A DNA stretch of 64,000 bases, taken from the NCBI RefSeq assembly GCF_001995175.1, contig NZ_MUKN01000003.1:1-64000 (forward strand), read 5' to 3'. The first letter of the stretch is position 1. Every line of letters starts with the position of its first letter. A program made the translations under genes and the position numbers. The notes under the pieces are model-generated. The model had not been told where the DNA came from and did no database searches. It saw only the letters and a program-made list of their open reading frames with translations. This document shows positions 17,921 to 26,055 of the stretch, one piece after another. The DNA comes from Rathayibacter rhapontici (lineage in GTDB: Bacteria; Actinomycetota; Actinomycetes; Actinomycetales; Microbacteriaceae).

Positions 17921-18606
17921 CAGGCACCGAGCAGCCCGGCGGACGCCGCGAGGAGCTGATCGCCGCGGCCCTGGCCGGCGAGCTCTCGCCCGAGGAGGCT
18001 GTCGAGTTCGACCGGCTGCGCTCCGAGGACCCGACCGTCGACCGCGAACTGGCGTCGTTCGGCGTCGTCGTCGACCGCCTCGGCGATCTCGGCGGGTGGG
18101 AGGAGGGCGAGGCGTCGGCCGCGCTCCGGTCGCGCGTGCTGCGCATCCCCGAGGAGGAGGTTCCCGCGCGGCCGAGGCGGGGACGCCTCGCGCTCGCCGT
18201 CGGAGCTGTCGCGGCGTCGGTGGCCGTCGGCGCCCTCGGCGCGACGCTGCTCCAGGGCACGGGCGAGAGGCCGGTCGCCGGGCCGCCGGGGACCCTCGGC
18301 GCCGTCGAGACGATCGCCTTCGAGGAGTCGACGGCGGTCGACGTCGAGGGGTCGGTGATCGCGCACACGTGGGGGACCGAGACGGTGCTGCGGGCGAGCG
18401 GCTTCGCGGTGGGCGAGAGCTACGACCTGGTGCTGGTCACGGAGTCGGGGGAGCGGCTGCCGTCGGGCTCGTTCCTGGGCAGCGCGGTCGAGATCGACTG
18501 CGAGATGAACGCCGCGGTGCCGCGCGACGCGGTGGCCGCCGTCGAGATCGTCGCGGCCGGCGGCGACGTCGTGGCCAGCGCGGAGCTGCCCGTCGTCGAG
18601 AGCTGA
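17917..18606 (+). CDS. Membrane anti-sigma factor, RskA-like
   Basis: A 229-aa single-pass protein: cytoplasmic helical N-terminus (LIAAALAGELSPEEAVEFDRL, the anti-sigma binding part), one transmembrane helix at about residues 88-110, and an extracytoplasmic anti-sigma-K-type domain (WGTETVLRASGFAVGESYDLVLV). It would hold the ECF sigma factor inactive until cleaved by proteolysis. It is translationally coupled to the sigma gene. There is no HxxxCxxC zinc motif, fitting the RskA rather than the ZAS class. Confidence 0.83.
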   Translation: MTGTEQPGGRREELIAAALAGELSPEEAVEFDRLRSEDPTVDRELASFGVVVDRLGDLGGWEEGEASAALRSRVLRIPEEEVPARPRRGRLALAVGAVAASVAVGALGATLLQGTGERPVAGPPGTLGAVETIAFEESTAVDVEGSVIAHTWGTETVLRASGFAVGESYDLVLVTESGERLPSGSFLGSAVEIDCEMNAAVPRDAVAAVEIVAAGGDVVASAELPVVES

Positions 18607-18712
18607 CCCGCGCGGGCGGGGACGGACGTTTCGAGGGCCGGATCCGGATCCGTCGCGAGGATCGGATCCGGACCCGAGGCGCGGGCTCGTCGAGAGACCC
18701 GCGCGCGCGTCG

Positions 18713-20191
18713 TCAGCGCCGCGCGCTCTTCGCCGCCGCGGCCGTCGGCACCGGCAGCGGCCCCGTCACGCTCAGCTCGTCCTGCCAGCACTGCACGCCC
18801 CGGACCGAGGGCAGGCGGTCGCGGGTGAAGACCGGGTCCAGGCCGCGCCGTCGCTGCGCGCTGTAGTCCTTGAGCAGGGCGAACGCCACTCCGGACAGCA
18901 GTCCGATGGCGATCAGGTTCACCAGCGCCATCAGGCCCATGATGCCGTCGGCGGTGTTCCAGATCAGGTCGGCCGACGCGATGGAGCCGAGGAAGACGAC
19001 CGCGACGACGACGATCCGGTAGCCGGTCAGGACGCCGCGGCGGGCGGTGATGAACTCGATGTTGGACTCGCCGTAGTAGTAGTTGCCGAGGATCGAGCTG
19101 AAGGCCAGCAGGAAGATGATGATGCTCAGCAGGATGTTCGACCACTCGCCGAGGTTGCCGACGATCGCCTCCTGGGTCAGCCCGATGCCGCGGGTGGCGC
19201 CGGCGAGGTCCGGGGTGGAGACCAGGATGATGAACGCGGTGATGGAGCAGACGAGGAACGTGTCGAAGTAGACGCCGAGCGTCTGCACGAGTCCCTGCTT
19301 GACCGGGTGGGTGACGGCGGCGCTCGCGCCGGCGTTGGGCGCGGATCCGAGACCGGCCTCGTTCGAGAACATGCCGCGCTTGACGCCGGTCATGATGATC
19401 GTGCCCAGCGTCGCTCCGACGACCTCGTTGAACCCGAACGCCTGCGTGAAGATCGAGGAGAAGACCACCGGCACCTGGTCGATGTTCAGCCCGACGATGA
19501 CGAGCCCCAGGAGCAGGTAGCCCAGAGCCATCGCGGGGACGACCGCCTGGGTGACGTTCGCGATGCGGCGGACGCCGCCGAAGACGACGAGCGCGGTCAG
19601 CACCGCGAGCGCGAGGCCCACGACCGCGGGGATCCAGCCGAACTGGCCGCCGAAGCTCGACGAGACGGTGGCGCTGATCGTGTTCGCCTGGAGGGAGCTG
19701 AAGGCGAGCGGGAAGCAGACGATGAGGATGACGGCGAAGACGATGCCCATTCAGCGCGCCTTCAAGCCGTACTGCATGTAGTAGGCCGGTCCGCCGCGGA
19801 ACCCGTCCTGGTCGCGCACCTTGTAGAGCTGGCCGAGGGTCGACTCGACGAAGCTCGACGCCCCGCCGACGAACGCCATGGTCCACATCCAGAACACCGC
19901 GCCCGGCCCGCCGATGGCGATGGCCGTCCCGACGCCGGCGATGTTGCCGACTCCGACCCGCGAGGCCGCCGAGATGGTGAACGCCTGGAACGCCGACACC
20001 GACTGCGGCCATCCCGCCTCGTCGAGGGGGGTCTTGTCGGTGAGGGTGCGGAACATCTCGGGGATCATCCGGAACTGCACCACCCCCGAGCGCAGGGTGA
20101 AGTAGACGCCCAGCACCGCGAGGACCGGGAGCACCACCCACGTCCAGAGGGTGTCGCCGCCGCTGAGGATCGCACCGTTGAGGATGTCCAT
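18713..20191 (-). CDS. AGCS-family alanine/glycine:sodium symporter, interrupted by in-frame TGA
   Basis: About 492 codons of an amino-acid carrier. N-terminal part: SRVGVGNIAGVGTAIAIGGPGAVFWMW and GGPAYYMQYGLKAR. Then a TGA at 19751-19753 where the family would be expected to have Trp. The same frame continues MGIVFAVILIVC through GMFSNEAGLGSAPNA to the end. No base is lost; a single G-to-A change explains it. If the TGA is real, either two fragments are made or the gene is dead, though the downstream part begins with an ATG that could be reused. It imports alanine or glycine with sodium across the membrane. The start ATG is at 20191. Confidence 0.85.
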
Positions 20192-20254
20192 CGCAGAAGT
20201 ACGGCCGAGCGGCCCTTCCGGGCGATACGACACCTGGAGGGGCGACCGCGCGGA

Positions 20255-20518
20255 TCAGTCCCGGCGCCGCGCCTGTCGCGACCCCGTGCGGATCCCCGTC
20301 CAGAACGCGAGCACGACCAGGCCGAGCGCGAACAGCGCGGCCGACACCAGCCACTCCCGGCGCAGCAGGAGCGTGCCGTCCGGAGTGAAGACCTCGGTCG
20401 AGAGGGGCGCGTACGCGAACCAGCCGAAGGAGGTCTCGCGGGGTGCGATGAGTGCGACGACGACTCCGGCGACGAGCAGCAGGGCACCGAGGGCGGGGAG
20501 GAGGCGGGCGCGCGTCAT
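20255..20518 (-). CDS. Small membrane protein, two helices
   Basis: An 87-aa protein with a hydrophobic helix at residues 6-26, an extracytoplasmic loop (about 27-54) and a second helix at about 57-75 ending in a basic tail (RTGSRQARRRD). There is no family assignment. It lies 64 bp upstream of the AGCS gene on the same strand, so it may share its transcript. Confidence 0.65.
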   Translation of the reverse strand: MTRARLLPALGALLLVAGVVVALIAPRETSFGWFAYAPLSTEVFTPDGTLLLRREWLVSAALFALGLVVLAFWTGIRTGSRQARRRD

Positions 20519-20538
20519 CGGGCGAGGGTACCGGAGTG

Positions 20539-20773
20539 TCAGGGGTGCTGCGACGGGAGGCGCTGCGGAGCGTCGAGGCGCTGCAGGAGCGCCGCGAACG
20601 AGGCGGTCACGGGCTCGCGCCATCGAGTCGCGGGAGTCGAGCCCGGGCGTCCCGGCGCGCAGAGGCGAGGGGCGGAGTGCCGCGGCCACCTCCGGCCGCT
20701 CGAGCACCGCCGGCTCGACGTTCGCCGCGCGAGCCCGCCCTGCCGCGCGGCGTCGGGGTCGGCCGGACGGCAT
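20539..20773 (-). pseudogene. Possible small broken gene in two frames
   Basis: From an ATG at 20773 the sequence MPSGRPRR... runs with G/C in almost every third position to ...GLDSRDS (about 20630). The same third-position bias then continues in another frame as REPVTASFAALLQRLDAPQRL to a stop at 20539. The bias switches frame once, as if an indel had split a gene of about 78 codons. No homologue is recognised, and the product is Arg/Ala/Pro-rich. It may instead be chance bias. Confidence 0.3.
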
Positions 20774-20821
20774 CCGGACGATCGCGACCACTCCGCCGCG
20801 GCCCTCGCGTAGGGTCCCTTG

Positions 20822-21904
20822 GTGACCAGCACCCGAGCAGCCCGAGCCTGGCGAGCAGCGACGGCCGCGCCGCGCCTCCTCCTCGCCGCGAAGACCGCGC
20901 TCGCGGTGGGGATCGCCTGGGCCCTCGCGCCGCACGTGCCCGGCGTCGCCGAGGAGTACCCCTACTACGCACCGCTCGGCGCGCTGGTGAGCATGTACCC
21001 GACCCTGATGGGCTCGGCGCGCACGGGCCTGCAGACGCTCGCCGGGCTCGCGGCGGGGATCGCGCTCGCGACGCTCGTCGTCGTGACGGTCGGGCCGACG
21101 TGGTGGACGATCCCGATCATCGTCGGGCTCGGCGTGCTCGTGTCGGGCACCGGCTGGTTCGGCGCGGGCAAGGAGTACGTGCCGATGGCGGCGCTGTTCG
21201 TGCTGATCATCGGAGGAGCGGACGCCGAGGACTACTCGCTCGGCTACCTCGTGCAGATGGCGGTCGGAGTGGTCGTGGGACTCCTCGTGAACCTGATCGT
21301 GGTGCCGGGGCTGACCAGCGAGGCGGCGGCGGCGCGGGTCGACGAGTTCCAGGAGCGTCTGGCGGGCGTGCTGCGCGACACGGCCGACGCCCTCGACGAG
21401 CCGTGGCCGCCCGAGCGCGACTCGTGGGCGAGCACGGGGGAGGAGCTGGCCGCCACCTCGGAGGACGTGCGGCGCACGCTCGTCGAGGCCGACGAGAGCC
21501 GCAAGGGCAATCCGCGCGCGCTGCTGCACCGCCGCGACTCCCGCTCCGATCACGACCGGCTGGCCGTGCTCGACACGATCCTCTTCCACGTGCGCGACGC
21601 GACGAGCGCCCTCGCCGACACCATGTGGGACCGGCCGGGGGCGCTGCGCTTCGATGCGGAGCTGCGCCGACCGCTCGGCGACGCGCTGCGAGCGGTGGCC
21701 GATGCCGTCGACCGCCACGGCGCGGGGACGGCCGAGGCGCACCGGCTGCTCGCCGAGGCGACCCGCTCGGTGCGCCTCCTGGTGCAGGCGGTGGACGAGC
21801 GGGCGGTGGCCGCGGGCAGCGCGCTCGGGCCGGGAGTGCTCGTCGCGCTGCACCTGCGCCGGATCGTGGTGCTGCTGGCGCACGGCGCGGGCGAGCGGGA
21901 CTAG
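20822..21904 (+). CDS. FUSC/aromatic-acid-exporter-like membrane protein
   Basis: A 360-aa protein. The N-terminal half has about five transmembrane helices (LLLAAKTALAVGIAWAL; YAPLGALVSMYPTLMGS; TGLQTLAGLAAGIALATLV; IPIIVGLGVLVSGTGWF; VQMAVGVVVGLLVNLIVVPGL) and the second half is a long helical cytoplasmic domain (DEFQERLAGVLRDTADALDEP onwards). This is the half-size FUSC/ArAE layout linked to efflux of aromatic acids or to envelope transport. The start is a GTG at 20822 or TTG at 20819; neither has a good ribosome site. It converges with the DUF1232 gene, the two stops overlapping. Confidence 0.75.
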   Translation: MTSTRAARAWRAATAAPRLLLAAKTALAVGIAWALAPHVPGVAEEYPYYAPLGALVSMYPTLMGSARTGLQTLAGLAAGIALATLVVVTVGPTWWTIPIIVGLGVLVSGTGWFGAGKEYVPMAALFVLIIGGADAEDYSLGYLVQMAVGVVVGLLVNLIVVPGLTSEAAAARVDEFQERLAGVLRDTADALDEPWPPERDSWASTGEELAATSEDVRRTLVEADESRKGNPRALLHRRDSRSDHDRLAVLDTILFHVRDATSALADTMWDRPGALRFDAELRRPLGDALRAVADAVDRHGAGTAEAHRLLAEATRSVRLLVQAVDERAVAAGSALGPGVLVALHLRRIVVLLAHGAGERD

Positions 21905-22320
21905 TCGGAGCCGGCCAGGGCCAGCAGACTGCGCAGTCCCTCCGGGCTGCCGGGCCAGTGCCGGCAGACCACCTCCGGACCTGCGCGGCGGATCGCGAAG
22001 CGCAGGACGAGCGCGACGACGAGGACGTCGTCCGCGACTCCGAGCACGGGGATCACGTCCGGGATCAGGTCGATCGGGAGCAGGAGGTAGCCGAGCAGAC
22101 CGACGAGCGCCCAGCGGACGGAGCGCGGCACGGTGCTGTCGGCGAGGAGGGCGCGGAGCAGGCGGACGACGTCCGGGATCAGGCGCAGCGCCTCCCGCCA
22201 GTCGATCGCGCGGCCCATTCGCCGCTGCTGCAGCCACAGGACGAGGACGAGCGCGCACCAGACGAGCACGGCGCCGCCGAGCACGGCGAGGGCGAGCGCC
22301 CACCAGCCGTCGGGGGTCAT
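21901..22320 (-). CDS. DUF1232 (YkvA-like) membrane protein
   Basis: A 139-aa protein with an N-terminal transmembrane helix (residues 5-30) and the DUF1232 core: RALLADSTVPRSVRWALVGLLGYLLLPIDLIPDVIPVLGVADDVLVV, where the PxDLIPD...G..DD pattern is diagnostic. The role is unknown in this family. The ATG is at 22320. The stop overlaps the FUSC gene end by 4 bp, convergently. Confidence 0.82.
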   Translation of the reverse strand: MTPDGWWALALAVLGGAVLVWCALVLVLWLQQRRMGRAIDWREALRLIPDVVRLLRALLADSTVPRSVRWALVGLLGYLLLPIDLIPDVIPVLGVADDVLVVALVLRFAIRRAGPEVVCRHWPGSPEGLRSLLALAGSD

Positions 22321-22402
22321 CGGGAGGCGGGTGCGAGGCGGGTCACTCCGTCACCGTAGCGAGCCGCCGGGCGTGAGCGCGGCTCCGAAGCGGTAGGGGA
22401 AG

Positions 22403-22486
22403 TGTGCGATCTGCAGGTACTTCGCACAGGAATGCGGTTCCCGCCGCGGCACGAGGGCGGAGGGGCGCCGGATCCCCTGCAGATCG
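22403..22486. repeat. Nested inverted repeats upstream of the DUF1232 gene
   Basis: TGTGCGA at 22403-22409 pairs with TCGCACA at 22422-22428, and CGATCTGCAGG at 22407-22417 pairs with CCTGCAGATCG at 22476-22486, so the left arm can form either of two alternative hairpins. This lies in the 206-bp gap between the DUF2382 and DUF1232 genes. It could be a regulatory leader or a small repeated element. Confidence 0.45.
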
Positions 22487-22526
22487 TGCATGCGCCCACC
22501 CGCAGAGGGTCCGATGGGGGCGAGTG

Positions 22527-22961
22527 CTACTCCGCGTCGCCGTCGAGCCGGTCGCGGACGGAGGTCTGCACGTCGACGCGCTCCTTCTGCACCGAGTCCG
22601 AGACGGTGCGCATCTCGACGATGCGGTCGACGAGGACGCTGACGCGCTCGACGGGCACGACGCGGGTCGTCGGCACGAGCTCCTCGGCGTGCAGCACGAG
22701 GGTGATCGGGGCGGGGGGCTCGGCGTCGGATGCGGGCCCGGCGTCGCCGTCGATCGGCTCGCGCTCGATCACGAGCTCCTCGCGGCGCAGCTGCACGGTG
22801 ACCGTGCGCTCCTCGGTCACGACGACGCGGCGGATCCGCACCCTCTCGGTGGCGGTGCGCACGGTCGTCGCCGAGAGGCGCTCCTCCGAGCGGATCACCG
22901 TGACGGCGTCGTCGGGCGGGAGGTCGGCCGGGGGGCGGCTGTCGGGCACGGTGTTCCTCAC
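22527..22961 (-). CDS. DUF2382-domain protein
   Basis: A 144-aa, highly charged, soluble protein with the repeated alternating pattern of DUF2382 (YsnF/AvaK-like): VIRSEERLSATT, VRIRRVVVTEERTVTVQLRREELVIEREP, then LHAEELVPTTRVVPVERVSVLVDRIVE. The family is often stress-induced. It follows a longer PRC-barrel/DUF2382 protein on the same strand with 59 bp between, so the pair is probably one operon. GTG start at 22961. Confidence 0.82.
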   Translation of the reverse strand: MRNTVPDSRPPADLPPDDAVTVIRSEERLSATTVRTATERVRIRRVVVTEERTVTVQLRREELVIEREPIDGDAGPASDAEPPAPITLVLHAEELVPTTRVVPVERVSVLVDRIVEMRTVSDSVQKERVDVQTSVRDRLDGDAE

Positions 22962-23020
22962 GGGGTGCAGGGGGGAGGGAGCGCCGGCGGCGGGTCGGGT
23001 CCCGCCGCCGGCGACGGGGA

Positions 23021-23842
23021 TCAGAGTCCGTCGCGGTCGCGGCGCGGGGTGACTCCGTCGTCGTCGACCTCGATCTCCTCGTGGCGGACGTCCTCGGTGA
23101 CCTGCTGCTGCTCGGTGACCGTCTCGGTGCCGAGCGAGACGCGCTCGACGGGGACCGTCTCCTTGGCGGCGACGACGCGGTCCTCGGTCAGCACGACCTC
23201 GTGCTCCTCCTCGCTGAGCTCGGGGCCGGAGGTGGCGGCGCCGACGTTCGCGTCGGTGATGGGCTCGCGGACCACGCGGACCTCGTCGTGCGAGACGGGG
23301 ACGGTGACGCTCTCCCGCTCGGTCACGATGTGCTTGCGCAGGCGGGCGCGGCCGGTCGTGACCTGCTCGGTGCCGACGTGCAGCTGCTCCTCGGAGCGGG
23401 TCATTGCGTCGTCCGTGGTCGGGCCGGAGGTGTCGCGGCCGACGTTCGTGTCGACTCCGGTGGTGCCGGTGCCGGTCGTCGTGCCGGCGTAGCCCGCCGA
23501 GCCGTCCACGCCGTCCGAGACGGAGGCGGCGCCGGAGAGGTTGTAGTAGCGGTACAGCTCGGCCTCCTCGTCCTCGGTCAGGGAGCCGTCGGCGTCGATG
23601 TTCGGGGCGTCCTTCACGAAGGACTTGTCGTACGAGACGGTGAGGCGGTCGCCGTCGAACGAGGCGCCCTCGAGGGGGACGAACGTCTCCTTGGTGCCGA
23701 AGAGGCCGGTGCGCACCGTCGCCCAGACGGGGTTGCCGGTGTCGTCGGCGAGATAGACCTGCTCGACCGAGCCGATCTTGTCGCCGTCCGATCCGTAGAC
23801 GGTCGAGCCGTAGATGCTGTCGATAGCGGTGGTGTCGATCAT
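23021..23842 (-). CDS. PRC-barrel and DUF2382 stress-type protein
   Basis: A 273-aa protein. Residues 1-85 form a PRC-barrel (YGSTVYGSDGDKIGSVEQVYLADDTGNPVWATV); a Gly/Thr-rich linker spans about 105-145; the C-terminal half is DUF2382 (TRSEEQLHVGTEQVTTGRARLRKHIVTE... LTEDRVVAAKETVPVERV). This architecture occurs in actinobacterial general-stress proteins of unknown mechanism. The ATG is at 23842. It leads the two-gene DUF2382 operon and is divergent from the hemerythrin gene. Confidence 0.87.
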   Translation of the reverse strand: MIDTTAIDSIYGSTVYGSDGDKIGSVEQVYLADDTGNPVWATVRTGLFGTKETFVPLEGASFDGDRLTVSYDKSFVKDAPNIDADGSLTEDEEAELYRYYNLSGAASVSDGVDGSAGYAGTTTGTGTTGVDTNVGRDTSGPTTDDAMTRSEEQLHVGTEQVTTGRARLRKHIVTERESVTVPVSHDEVRVVREPITDANVGAATSGPELSEEEHEVVLTEDRVVAAKETVPVERVSLGTETVTEQQQVTEDVRHEEIEVDDDGVTPRRDRDGL

Positions 23843-23949
23843 GGGACTTCCTTGCTTCTCGAGTTCCGGTGGGGCGGAGTGAGGGCGGCCCGAGTGGACG
23901 CCGGCCTCGACACCGACGCTAGGCAGGATGGCCGCGGAGCGAAGGCCCG

Positions 23950-23980
23950 TTGACAGTTCCCTCGGGCGGGGGAGTATGCT
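23950..23980 (+). promoter_or_regulatory. Candidate sigma-70-type promoter for the hemerythrin gene
   Basis: TTGACA at 23950-23955 and TATGCT at 23975-23980, separated by 19 bp (slightly long), 140 bp upstream of the hemerythrin-domain gene. The -35 box is a perfect consensus, rare in this high-GC sequence. Confidence 0.45.
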
Positions 23981-24119
23981 CCCGCGCCCGTTCGGGTGCG
24001 CCGCACGACGCGTCTGTGCGGGAGTACCCGGGCGGCCGAGCGCAACCCCGTGGAGTCCGGGCGCCCGGTCGTCGCAGACTGCCGTCGGCCGTGCCCGCCC
24101 CGTCCGTCAGGAGGACCCC

Positions 24120-24902
24120 GTGACCCTGTCCGTCGCCGACCAGGACACCGCGCAGCTCGGGGGTCCGCTCAGCGTCCTCGTGCGCCAGAAGAACGATCAC
24201 CTCGCTCTGAACGGCCTGCTCGAGGAGCTCGAGCGCACGAGCGGCGAGGAGCAGGACGCCGTGCTTCACCGCATCGACCGGCTCGTGTTCCCGCACGCCT
24301 TCGCCGAGGAGGCCGTGCTGTGGCCGGTGATGCGCCGGGTGCTGCCCGACGGCGAGGAGCTGACCCTCGAGGTCGAGCGGGAGCATCAGGAGGTCAACGA
24401 GCTGGTGGCCCGGCTGGATCGCACGGGTCACGACGATCCCGAGCGGTCGGCGCTGCTCGAGCGGCTCGTCGAGGTGCTGCGCGAGGATGTCCGCGACGAG
24501 GAGGACGAGCTCTTCCCGCGACTGCAGGAGAGGGTCGGCCGGCTCGAGCTGCAGCTGCTCGGTGCCGCCTGGGAGGTGGTGCGGCGCACGGCCCCGACGC
24601 GGGCGCATCCGATCGTCGCCCGTCGCCCACCGGGCAACGCCGTCGCGGCCGTGCCGCTCTCGGTGCTCGACCGGCTCCGCGACGCCGCGGACGCGGCGGC
24701 CCGATCGGGCGGCGGAGAAGCCGCTCGGGCGATCAGCACGCGGCTCGGTGCGATCGCCGAGAAGGTCGAGCACCTGCCTCTGCTGCGCCGCGGCGAGGAC
24801 GCGTCGACGAGCGTCGCTCCGGTGCCCGCGGTGCCGTGGGGCGCGCTCGCCGCGGTCGCGGCGACCCTCGGCGCCGTGCTGCTGCTGCGTCGCAGGCGCT
24901 GA
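24120..24902 (+). CDS. Hemerythrin HHE-domain protein with C-terminal membrane tail
   Basis: A 260-aa protein. The N-terminal four-helix HHE domain carries candidate iron ligands in RQKNDHLALN, FPHAFAEEAVLWP, EREHQEVNEL and DVRDEEDELFPRL. A second helical part follows, and the C-terminus has one hydrophobic helix (AALAAVAATLGAVLLL-like) before RRRR, which would tether it to the membrane. HHE proteins bind a di-iron centre and are linked to oxygen, NO or oxidative stress. GTG start at 24120 with GGAGG upstream. It lies next to the Rieske gene and the DUF2382 pair, together resembling a small stress/redox cluster. Confidence 0.83.
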   Translation: MTLSVADQDTAQLGGPLSVLVRQKNDHLALNGLLEELERTSGEEQDAVLHRIDRLVFPHAFAEEAVLWPVMRRVLPDGEELTLEVEREHQEVNELVARLDRTGHDDPERSALLERLVEVLREDVRDEEDELFPRLQERVGRLELQLLGAAWEVVRRTAPTRAHPIVARRPPGNAVAAVPLSVLDRLRDAADAAARSGGGEAARAISTRLGAIAEKVEHLPLLRRGEDASTSVAPVPAVPWGALAAVAATLGAVLLLRRRR

Positions 24903-24976
24903 TCCCGCCCTCGCCCGCTCTGACCGCTCCGCCACAACCCCCTGGTGCGCGCGGTCGTGCCGCGGTGTGCTGAGGC

Positions 24977-25852
24977 ATGCGCGAAATGAAGTTCGTGAGA
25001 CTCGTCAGCCGCCTCGAGGACGCCGCCGCTCTGGATCCGCTCGTCGAGCGGGCCCGGAAGGTCGTGAACTCCGTGATCCGCCCCCAGCCCGTGCGCGACG
25101 TTCTGCACGGCGTCCCGGTCGGGCACCCCGTGCATCCGCTGCTCGTGCTCGTGCCGACCGGTGCGTGGGTGTCGGCCGCGGTCCTGGACCTGCTCCCCGG
25201 CAACGACCGCGCGGCGCGCACCCTCGTCGGGCTCGGTGTCGTCAGCGTGCTGCCCACGGCGGCGGCCGGGTGGACCGACTGGTCCGAGCTGCACGAGCAG
25301 CAGACGCGCGTCGGGCTCGTGCACGCCTCCGCCAACGTGGTCGCGACGGCGCTCTACGCGGCGTCGTTCGTGCAGCGGGCGAGGGGGCGCCGGGCGAGCG
25401 GCAAGGTCCTGGGCATGCTCGGGCTCGCCGTCGTCTCGGGCGGCGGCTACCTCGGCGGCCACCTCAGCTACCGGCAGGCGGCGGGAGCGAACCACGCCGA
25501 GGACGTGCCGCACCGCTTCCCCTCGGGCTGGCAGGACCTCGGCCCGCTCGAGGATCTGCCGGAGCGCGAGAGCGTGACGAAGGAGGTCGGCGGGATCCCG
25601 CTGCTCGCCTTCCGCCACGGCGACCGGGTGAGCGTGCTGTCGAACGTGTGCAGCCACCTGTCGGGACCCCTCGACGAGGGCGCCGTGGGGGAGCGGTCCG
25701 GCGAGGCCTGCGTCTCGTGCCCGTGGCACGGCAGCGTGTTCTCGCTCGAGTCGGGCGAGGTGCTGCGCGGTCCCGCCACGTCGCCGCAGCCGACGTTCGA
25801 GACCCGCGTGGTCGAGGGTCGTGTCGAGGTGCTGCTGCCGAACGCGGGCTGA
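24977..25852 (+). CDS. DUF2231 membrane protein fused to a Rieske [2Fe-2S] domain
   Basis: A 291-aa protein. Residues about 45-165 are a DUF2231 module with a HPVHPLLVLVPTGAW motif and four hydrophobic segments. Residues about 185-288 are a Rieske ferredoxin domain with the two cluster half-sites CSHLSGPL and CPWHGSVF (C-x-H and C-x2-H). The fusion places an iron-sulphur domain beside a membrane module, probably as an electron-transfer component; its partner is unknown. ATG at 24977, 74 bp after the hemerythrin gene. Confidence 0.88.
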   Translation: MREMKFVRLVSRLEDAAALDPLVERARKVVNSVIRPQPVRDVLHGVPVGHPVHPLLVLVPTGAWVSAAVLDLLPGNDRAARTLVGLGVVSVLPTAAAGWTDWSELHEQQTRVGLVHASANVVATALYAASFVQRARGRRASGKVLGMLGLAVVSGGGYLGGHLSYRQAAGANHAEDVPHRFPSGWQDLGPLEDLPERESVTKEVGGIPLLAFRHGDRVSVLSNVCSHLSGPLDEGAVGERSGEACVSCPWHGSVFSLESGEVLRGPATSPQPTFETRVVEGRVEVLLPNAG

Positions 25853-25889
25853 CGGAGGGGTGCTGCGCGAGGACGGGGCCGTCGGCCGC

Positions 25890-25914
25890 TCGCGAACGGA
25901 TTGACCGTTCGCGA
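25890..25914 (+). terminator. Hairpin after the Rieske gene
   Basis: 10-bp perfect stem TCGCGAACGG / CCGTTCGCGA with loop ATTGA, 38 bp after the Rieske stop. Its right arm contains TTGACC, which could be the -35 box of the GH43 promoter just downstream, so it may act as terminator and promoter at once. Confidence 0.5.
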
Positions 25915-25921
25915 AGCGCGA

Positions 25922-25935
25922 TGTTACCGTGAACA
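25922..25935 (+). promoter_or_regulatory. LacI-type operator, site 3 (GH43 with ricin lectin)
   Basis: TGTTACCGTGAACA, identical to sites 1 and 2. It sits about 16 bp downstream of TTGACC (25901-25906), where a -10 box would be, so a bound repressor would block polymerase directly. The GH43 start is 121 bp further on. Confidence 0.7.
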
Positions 25936-26055
25936 AGGCCGGAAGGCCGCGCGGGTGGGCGGGTCGAGGACGACCAGGCGCCCCCCGCACGAAGGCCTCC
26001 CGGCTGTCCGCAGCGCACCGCGTCCCGCGACGCACCCTCGACGATGGAGTCACCC

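Noticed and set aside
25929-25931. GTG inside the operator as start of the GH43-ricin enzyme
   Set aside because: It would put a long unstructured Arg-rich leader before the signal peptide and place the start in a repressor site; ATG 26056 or GTG 26106 is better.
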